Origin: an uncultured Collinsella sp.
Lineage (GTDB): Bacteria; Actinomycetota; Coriobacteriia; Coriobacteriales; Coriobacteriaceae
Length of the DNA: 42,870 nt
Reading direction: 5' to 3'
Assembly: GCA_902470695.1 (NCBI GenBank)
Contig: CABRHH010000024.1
Span: 1 to 42,870 of the forward strand
Part shown: positions 31,330 to 38,300 of the stretch, one piece after another
How the letters are laid out: each line of letters starts with the position of its first letter
Numbering within the stretch: the first letter of the stretch is position 1
Notes under the pieces: generated by a model
What the model saw: only the letters and a program-made list of their open reading frames with translations
What the model was told of the DNA's origin: nothing
Databases searched by the model: none
Program-made: the position numbers and the translations under genes

Positions 31330-31635
31330 ATGGAGGCAAGTGTCGCGATCCAGGTTCTGCCGCAGGGCGTGGACGGCAACGAGGAGGTCGTGCGTATCGT
31401 CGACGAGGCGATCGCCTACATCCAGCAGTCGTTCCCCGACGCCTACGTGGGGCCGTTCGAAACGACTATCCAGGGCGATTACGACCGCTGCATGGAGGTC
31501 GTGGCCGGGGTGAGCCGCATCTGCACAGATGCCGGGGCGCCCGAGGTGGCGACTTACGTCAAGATCTTCTTCGCGCCCGAGGTCGGCGTCATGACAACCG
31601 AGCAGAAGATCTCGAAGTACCACGAGAACGATTAG
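31330..31635 (+). CDS. Thiamine-binding protein (MTH1187/DUF77 family)
   Basis: This 101-residue ferredoxin-like-fold protein begins EASVAIQVLPQG and contains VDEAIAYIQQS, YVGPFETTIQGDYDRCMEVV and YVKIFFAPEVG, as in the MTH1187/YkoF-like family, small cytoplasmic proteins that bind thiamine or its precursors. The ATG follows AAGGAG; an earlier in-frame start would lie inside the riboswitch terminator and is rejected. It is the first gene of the TPP-controlled operon and its stop is one base before the permease ATG. Confidence 0.88.
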   Translation: MEASVAIQVLPQGVDGNEEVVRIVDEAIAYIQQSFPDAYVGPFETTIQGDYDRCMEVVAGVSRICTDAGAPEVATYVKIFFAPEVGVMTTEQKISKYHEND

Positions 31636-31636
31636 C

Positions 31637-32614
31637 ATGGCCGCCTCTGCGCGCGAAGGGAAGACCGTGACTCGGCCTGCGGCCGGCGGTGCCGATACGG
31701 CGGCGGGCGACAGTGCTGCGGTGGCCGGCGGTGCCGATACGGCGGTGAGCGGCGATGCTGCAGTGGCGGGCGGTGCCGCAGCTGCCAACGTCGCCCTGCG
31801 CGGTGACGCGCTGTCCGCGGGGCGCGGCAACCGCACGTTCGGCCGTGGGCCGCGCGCCCATATGCTTGCGGCGCCGGTTGCGCTCATCGTGCTCGTCGCC
31901 CTGTGGCAGGCGGTCTGCAGCTTGGGGCTCGTACCCGCTTTCATGCTGCCGAGCCCGGTGGCGGTGGTGCGGGCACTGGTGGGCGATTGGCCGCTGCTTA
32001 TGACGCACGCTGCAACCTCGCTTGCCGAGGCGGGCGCGGGCTTGGTCGCAGGCGTGGCCCTGGGCGCTGCGGCTGCACTCGCCATGGACCGCTTCGTACT
32101 GCTGTACCGCGCGCTCTATCCGCTGGTGGTCCTCACCCAGACGATTCCGTCGGTGGCGATCGCCCCGCTTCTGGTGCTGTGGTTCGGCTACGGGATGCTG
32201 CCCAAGGTGGTGCTCATCGTGGTGGCGACGTTTTTCCCCATCACGGTGGGGCTGCTCGAGGGCCTGCGCTCGGTGGATGCCGACCAGATCGACCTCATGC
32301 GCTCGATGGGGGCCACGCGCTGGCAGATCATGCGCCATGTCAAGCTGCCCGCGGCGCTGCCGCACCTGTTCAGCGGGCTCAAGATCTCAGCCGCCTACGC
32401 CATCGTGGGCGCGGTGATTGCCGAGTGGCTCGGCGGGTTCTCGGGGCTGGGCGTGTACATGACGCGCGTGCGCAAGGCGTATTCGTTCGACAAGATGTTC
32501 GCGGTGATCTTTTTGATCTCGGGGCTCAGCCTGGCGCTGATGTGGGCGGTCGAGGCCCTGCGGCGGCTGTTCATGCCCTGGGATCGCATCGCACGTGACC
32601 GCGACGACAGGTGA
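31637..32614 (+). CDS. thiX: ABC permease for thiamine precursor (ThiX-like)
   Basis: This 325-residue permease has six spans and the EAA-type loop that contacts the ATPase (about residues 213-232; EGLRSVDADQIDLMRSMGATRWQIMRHVKLPAALP). It belongs to the same group as NitT/TauT and ThiX permeases. An Ala/Gly-rich extension of about 75 residues precedes the first span and contains internal repeats (AGGADTA / SGDAAVAGGA). The gene starts one base after the previous stop. Riboswitch control and the neighbouring NMT1-type binding protein point to the pyrimidine precursor HMP (or formyl-aminopyrimidine) as substrate. Confidence 0.88.
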   Translation: MAASAREGKTVTRPAAGGADTAAGDSAAVAGGADTAVSGDAAVAGGAAAANVALRGDALSAGRGNRTFGRGPRAHMLAAPVALIVLVALWQAVCSLGLVPAFMLPSPVAVVRALVGDWPLLMTHAATSLAEAGAGLVAGVALGAAAALAMDRFVLLYRALYPLVVLTQTIPSVAIAPLLVLWFGYGMLPKVVLIVVATFFPITVGLLEGLRSVDADQIDLMRSMGATRWQIMRHVKLPAALPHLFSGLKISAAYAIVGAVIAEWLGGFSGLGVYMTRVRKAYSFDKMFAVIFLISGLSLALMWAVEALRRLFMPWDRIARDRDDR

Positions 32615-32724
32615 ACTGCGAGGTGGGGCGTGCCCGCGCGGTCGGCGGCTGACTCGGAACCTCTGCCGCCGCGCAGCGGCAAGTGCCCCGCTATGGAAAG
32701 GATTTGTGGGAAGGAATGATTGAG

Positions 32725-33885
32725 ATGAAGCATTTCACAAGGGTTGATGCCCGTAAGATGGGGGCGTGTGCGTACGGGGCGGCAGCTCAGGGGCCGGCCG
32801 GACAGCGCGGACCGGTGCGCGCTGCCGTTGCGGATGGGCGAGTGGGCCTGCTTGGTCGGCCCCTTTCCCGCCGCGGGTTCGTGGGCGCCGGCATGGCCGG
32901 GCTCGGCGCCGCGGCTGCGGGCCTGGCGGGATGCGCCGGCGGCGCGCCGGCGGGCTCGGCTGCGGGCTCCTCGTCCGCCTCGGGCTTGAAAAAGGTGACG
33001 TTTGCCCTGGATTGGACGCCCAATACGAACCACACCGGCGTGTATGTTGCCGCCGACCGCGGCTACTACCGCGAGGCCGGCCTAGACGTTGAGATCGTGC
33101 AGGCGCCCGAGGACGGTGCCGACGCGCTCGTGGCGGCCGGCGACGCCCAGTTCGGCGTGAGCTTCCAAGACACCATGGCCGCTTACGTGTCGGGTTCCGA
33201 CGCGCTGCCGGTAACTGCGGTGGCGGCTATCATCCAGCACAACACGTCGGGCATCATCAGCCTGAAGGAGAAGGGCATCACGAGCCCTGCCAAGATGGCG
33301 GGGCATACCTATGCCACCTGGGAGATGCCCATCGAGCAGGGCGTGATCCAGCGCTGCGTCGAAGCCGACGGCGGCGATTTCTCCCAGATCACGATGGTCC
33401 CCTCAACGGTGACCGACGAGGTGAGCGCCCTGTCGAGCAACCAGGTCGATGCCATCTGGATCTACTGGGCGTGGGCGGGGGAGAAGTGCAAGCTTGCGGG
33501 CCTCGACACCAACTACTTCGCCTTTGCCGACATCGACGCGGTGTTCGATTTCTACACGCCGGTCATCATCGCCGGCAACGATGTGATTAAGCAGGACGAG
33601 AAGCTGGTTCAGGCGTTTGTGGACGCCACGCGCCGCGGCTACGAGGACTGCATCGCCGATCCGGACGCCGCGGCCGAGGTGCTACTCAAAGCAGCGCCCG
33701 AGCTCGAAAGCGAGCTGGTGCATGCGAGCCAGAACTACCTGGCCGATCAGTACCAGGCCGATGCGAGCAGCTGGGGCGTCATCGATCAGGACCGGTGGGA
33801 TGCGTTCTTCAGCTGGGTGTCTCAGCAGGGTTTTGCCGACAAGATCGAGCCGGGCGCGGGGCTTTCCACGAAGTTTATCGCGTAG
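32725..33885 (+). CDS. thiY: Thiamine-precursor substrate-binding lipoprotein (ThiY-like)
   Basis: This 386-residue NMT1/THI5-like binding protein has LDWTPNTNHTGVYVAADRGYYREAGLDVEIV near the start of the mature part, the signature of HMP/FAMP-binding proteins. The export signal has a twin-arginine pattern (SRRGFVG, about residues 54-60) followed by an Ala/Gly core and a lipobox LAGC, so a Tat-exported lipoprotein is inferred. The amino part before the RR motif is unusually long (about 50 residues). The ATG at 32725 is preferred because AAGGA is 9 nt upstream; an internal start nearer the signal is possible. Confidence 0.88.
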   Translation: MKHFTRVDARKMGACAYGAAAQGPAGQRGPVRAAVADGRVGLLGRPLSRRGFVGAGMAGLGAAAAGLAGCAGGAPAGSAAGSSSASGLKKVTFALDWTPNTNHTGVYVAADRGYYREAGLDVEIVQAPEDGADALVAAGDAQFGVSFQDTMAAYVSGSDALPVTAVAAIIQHNTSGIISLKEKGITSPAKMAGHTYATWEMPIEQGVIQRCVEADGGDFSQITMVPSTVTDEVSALSSNQVDAIWIYWAWAGEKCKLAGLDTNYFAFADIDAVFDFYTPVIIAGNDVIKQDEKLVQAFVDATRRGYEDCIADPDAAAEVLLKAAPELESELVHASQNYLADQYQADASSWGVIDQDRWDAFFSWVSQQGFADKIEPGAGLSTKFIA

Positions 33886-33912
33886 GTACACGCAGCTGGG
33901 AAGGGGTGAGCC

Positions 33913-34659
33913 ATGGCGACGCTCGAGGTGCACGGGGTTTCGCAGGCGTTCGACGGAATGGGTGTGCTCGACGGGGTCGACCTGCGGGTCGCGTCCGGCG
34001 AGATCGCCTGTTTGCTGGGTCCGTCGGGCTGCGGCAAGACAACGCTGTTCCATGTGATCGCCGGGCTCACCCATCCCGACGCCGGGACGGTGACGCTGGG
34101 CGGTAAGGCGCCCGCCCCGGGGAGCGTGTCCTACATGCTGCAGAAGGATCTGCTGCTGCCGCACAAGCGCATCGTGGACAACGTGTCGTTGCCGCTGGTG
34201 TTGCGCGGCGTGGCGCGCGATGAGGCGCGCCACGCCGCCTCCGAGTTGTTCGAAACCTTTGGGCTGGCGGGCACGGAGATGCGCTGGCCTGCCGAGCTGT
34301 CCGGCGGCATGCGCCAGCGTGCCGCCCTGCTGCGCACCTATCTGTTCTCGCAGGAGTTCATGCTGCTTGATGAGCCGTTTTCTGCTCTGGACACGTTCAC
34401 GAAGGACGAGATGCACGCCTGGTTCCTGCAGGTGGTTGAGCGGTTCGAATCGACGGCGCTCGTGGTGACGCACGATGTGGACGAGGCAATCTGCCTGGCT
34501 GATGTGGTATTCGTCATGCGGGGTGCTCCGCAGCGCGGGATGCCGTCGCACATCGTTGGCTCCGAGCGAATCGCGTGCCCGCGCAGCCGTCGCGCTGCGT
34601 TTGCCCTGACCGAGGAGTTCCTCGCCCATAAGCGGCGGATTCTTGATATGCTCTCTTAG
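33913..34659 (+). CDS. thiZ: ABC ATPase for thiamine precursor (ThiZ-like)
   Basis: This 248-residue ATPase shows Walker A GPSGCGKTT, Q-loop MLQKDLLLPH, signature LSGGMRQR, Walker B FMLLDEPFSALD and the switch His in VVTHDVDEA. It powers the permease at 31637 with the binding protein at 32725. The ATG follows AAGGGG. It is the last gene of the TPP-controlled operon; no strong terminator follows before the fold-back element. Confidence 0.92.
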   Translation: MATLEVHGVSQAFDGMGVLDGVDLRVASGEIACLLGPSGCGKTTLFHVIAGLTHPDAGTVTLGGKAPAPGSVSYMLQKDLLLPHKRIVDNVSLPLVLRGVARDEARHAASELFETFGLAGTEMRWPAELSGGMRQRAALLRTYLFSQEFMLLDEPFSALDTFTKDEMHAWFLQVVERFESTALVVTHDVDEAICLADVVFVMRGAPQRGMPSHIVGSERIACPRSRRAAFALTEEFLAHKRRILDMLS

Positions 34660-34707
34660 GAATATCATCATGTTCACATTCGGTTATCTGTATATTGATT
34701 TCAAATA

Positions 34708-34956
34708 GGGGGTTATTAAGAAAAACGCCTCGCGCAATGTGGTCGCAAAAGGCATCTAATGGGTGTCTGGGGCACGATCATCGCTCGCTGCGGGTGCCCG
34801 GATAGGGGTTTTGGCCCCACTGGGGGAGTGGAACGGTGCTTCCTCGGCGGGTTTTGGTGCGCCGAGGCCGATATGCATGCGCTATGCAGGCCCTGAAACA
34901 CCCATTAGACGGCATTTGCGACCACGCTGCGGCGCCTCCTTTTGTAACAGACCCCC
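34708..34956. mobile_element. Fold-back, MITE-like element flanked by TA
   Basis: The 249-bp segment begins GGGGGT and ends ACCCCC, with TA on both sides (34706-34707 and 34957-34958), as left by IS630/Tc1-type insertion. Its halves are long imperfect inverted repeats: TGTGGTCGCAAA (from about 34739) and TCTAATGGGTGT (from about 34755) on the left reappear as the reverse complement at about 34904-34915 (ACACCCATTAGA) and 34917-34925. It has no transposase or convincing gene. Confidence 0.65.
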
Positions 34957-34994
34957 TATAAAAAAATATAAACCCCCTTTTGTGCGAGTTTGAC

Positions 34995-35130
34995 GTGCTG
35001 CCGGCTCCGAGCTACATGCGTATGCTAGTGCCCTCGAGCTCCGCGCGTGTGCTGTCGGCTTCGAATTGCGTGCGCGTGCTAATGCCCTCGAACTGCATGC
35101 GCGTGCTGGTGTCCTTAGGCTTCGTGCCCT
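34995..35130. repeat. 27-bp tandem repeats (two 54-bp higher-order units)
   Basis: Four exact-length 27-bp units lie at 34995-35021, 35022-35048, 35049-35075 and 35076-35102, with a decayed fifth. Units 1 and 3 start GTGCTG[CT]CGGCT[CT]CGA; units 2 and 4 start [AG]TGCTA[AG]TGCCCTCGA. The array is thus a duplicated 54-bp pair. The period is nine codons and the minus strand is open, reading STR-x-x-FE-like repeats, but no start signal is seen. Confidence 0.8.
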
Positions 35131-35298
35131 CGCTTGGCCTGAGGCCGTAGCCGTCCGGCGCCACGCAGCCGGATGGCCCGCCGTTCACCGAGCCGCGCCC
35201 ACCGTTGGCCGGTTTCATGAGTACGAAAACACCCACAGGGTGCACACTGGACAGTGGACCTTTGTGCAAAACCGCGCCGTCCGCCGGACGGCGTGTTG

Positions 35299-35326
35299 CC
35301 GTATGCGAACTCCGCTTCGCATACGG
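35299..35326 (+). other. Hairpin in the leader of the GH84 gene
   Basis: CCGTATGCGAA (35299-35309) and TTCGCATACGG (35316-35326) form a perfect 11-bp stem with a 6-nt loop, 62 bp before the ATG. No T run follows. The rest of 35131-35298 shows no gene and no clear promoter. Confidence 0.6.
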
Positions 35327-35388
35327 GACGGATTTCAGTCCGCATGTGGAGCGCAAAGAAGATAGGGCCTCCTAGGGGAAGGAACGGT

Positions 35389-38300
35389 ATGGCCAACAGA
35401 TTGACACGAATACTGTGCGCGACGGCGGCAACGCTTGTTGCCTGCGTCGGCATGCTCGGCGCAGCCGGGGTCGTGCACGCTGAGGAGAACGGGTACCAGA
35501 TCTACCCGACGCCTCAAAGCGTACAGTACGCAGACGGCACCCAAACGTTGCGTGAAAAGGCAACGGCCGTCATCGAGGACGGTATCGACGAGGCAACGGT
35601 TGCGCGCCTGGACGAGGCCATGGCTCTCAAGGGCATCACCTATACCAAGGCCGACGCCGTGCCCGCCAAGAAGGGCGCCACCGCGATCCTCGTGGGCGTC
35701 AAGGGCTCCGGCGGTGCGGTGGACAAGCAGGTCGACGCGCTCGTGAAGGCCGGCAAGCTCAAGGTCGCCGATGACCTGTTCGGCCACACGGACTCCTACG
35801 TCCTGGCCTCGCTGCCGTCGGACGGCACGGGTCCCGACCAGGTGATCGTGCTGGGCAACAGCACCGATGCCGCGTTCTACGGTCTCACCACGCTCTACCA
35901 GATCCTGCAGCAGACCTCCGGCTCCAAGCTGCGTGCCTTCACGGTTGCCGACTACGCCGACGTGATCACCCGTGGCTTCATCGAGGGCTACTACGGCAAT
36001 CCCTGGAGCACCGAGGACCGCGTGAACCTGATGAAGTGGGGCGGCTACTACAAGCTGAACGCCTACGTATACGCGCCCAAGGACGACCCGAAGCACAACG
36101 CCAAGTGGCGCGAGCTCTACACGCAGGACGAGATCGACACCAAGATCAAGCCGCTCGCCGAGGCGGGTAACGCCTCCAAGTGCCGCTTCCTGTTCGCGTT
36201 GCATCCCTTCATGTACAACCCCATCACCAAGGCGACCTACGACGCCGACTTCGAGGTCATGAAGGCAAAGTTCAAGCAGGTCATCGATGCCGGCGTCCGC
36301 CAGATTGCCATCCTGGCCGACGATGCGAGCGATCAGGGCTCCGACCTGTACACCAAGCTCTGCCAGGACACCACGGCGTGGATTCGCGAGCTGCAGGCCG
36401 AGAAGAACGCCGACGGCTCCCTCAAGTACCCGGGCCTCAAGGACACGATCATCTTCTGCCCGGTGGCCTACTACGGCCAGGGCGAGGCCTGGTACAAGAA
36501 CCTGCCCGACAACATCCAGGTGGTCAACACCGGCGGCCAGGTGTGGGGCAAGGTCCGCAAGTCGTTCCTGGACCGCTTCAGCGCGAACTCCCAGGGCGTG
36601 GCCCCGTTCATGTGGGTCAACTGGCCGTGCTCGGACAACGACAAGGACGCCCTGCACATGGGAGGCCACAACAACTTCCTGGGCGCGGATGTGCAGCCGG
36701 GCTCGGTCAAGGGCGTCGTGCTGAATCCCATGCAGCAGTCTGAGCCCTCCAAGCAGGGCATCTTCATGAACGCCGACTTCAGCTGGAACCTGTGGACCTC
36801 CACCGAGCACGCCGACCAGGCGTGGGAGGACTCCTTCAGCTACGTCGACCATAACTCGCCGCTCGACACGAAGGGCTCCCGCGCGCTGCACGACCTGTCG
36901 ACCCACATGCGCCGCATGTACGGCGGCGGCGTGACCTGGCTGAACGACGAGAGCGCCGACATCAAGGACCAGCTCGCCGCATTCACGGCGAAGCTGAATG
37001 CCGGCACCGTCGAGGAGGCCGATGTCGACGAGATGGTGAAGATCTTCACCAAGCTGCAGGCAACCGCGAAGGACTTCCGCGCGAACGCCGGCAACGCCGA
37101 CATGCTCGAGCAGATGGACCCGTGGATCTCCACGTGGGACGACCTCACGCGCGCTGCCCTCGAGGAGCTCGCCGCGCTCAAGGCGAGCCTCGCGGGCGAC
37201 AACGCGGGCCTGCTGTCGCATCACGGCGCCGGCACCACCGCGCTCGCGGCAGCCAACAACCACGGCTTCCACTACGTCGACCACACCGAGTACGCGCGCG
37301 TGGGCAAGGCCTACATCACGCCCGCGGTGAACGCGCTCAGCACCTACGTGGCCGAGCAGGCGACGCTCGCCTCCGATCCGAACGCGGTGATCACCAAGTT
37401 CATCACGAGCCGCACCGATACGCCCGACGGCGGCACGAGCGACGTCGTGTTCGACGGCGACGCTTCCACGCAGCTGATCTACAAGGCGCCGAACACCTTG
37501 CAGAAGGGCACCTATTTCGGCGTGCAGAAATCCAAGGCTTTCGACCTGGATAACGTGACCTTCCGCCAGGGCGGCGGCAAGGACTTCATGGACCGCTCCA
37601 AGATCCAGTACTTCGACGGCACGGATTGGAAGGACGTCCCCGGTTCCCAGGAGTACACCACCTCGGTGGTGACCGCCAAGAACCTGGGGCTCAAGGGCGT
37701 GTACGGCGTCCGCCTGATCGCGGTTGCCGACAACGCGCAGGACGCATGGCCCACGATCGCCGAGATCCAGGTGAACGTGGACGAGGCGGCGCAGGACAAG
37801 GTGTATACCGGCAACGTCACCTTCGCAAACCAGGTGGTGGCCGACGCGAGCCATCCGGCGGCGAGCGCCTCCGACGGCAAGGACGCCACCGAGGCCTGGT
37901 TCAAGAACGCGAACTCGGGCGACAATAAGGATACGACCCAGCCGGGCGCTTCGGTGATCGTGACTTTCGACGAGCCGCACGCCATCGACGCCATCGTGTT
38001 CAAGCAGGGCGGCAGCGTGACCGACGTGATCGAGTCCGGCAAGGCGTCCTACCAAACCGCTGACGGCACCTGGCACGACGCGGGCGCCATCACCGCCGAG
38101 AAGTCTCAGACCCTGAAGCTGGCCGCCCCTGTGGAGGCCAAGGCCATCAAGGTCGAGAACAGCCGTGCCACGGCGAAGTGGTGGCGCGTCGGCGACCTGC
38201 GCGCTGTGAAGCTGGGGACCGTAACCACGTCCAACAACGTGGTCACCACCATTCCCGATCTCAAGCTGACCGCAAAGCTGGGCGAGGGTACCGCCGCGCT

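Noticed and set aside
34995..35130. CRISPR array
   Set aside because: Units follow one another with no unique spacers, and no cas genes are present.
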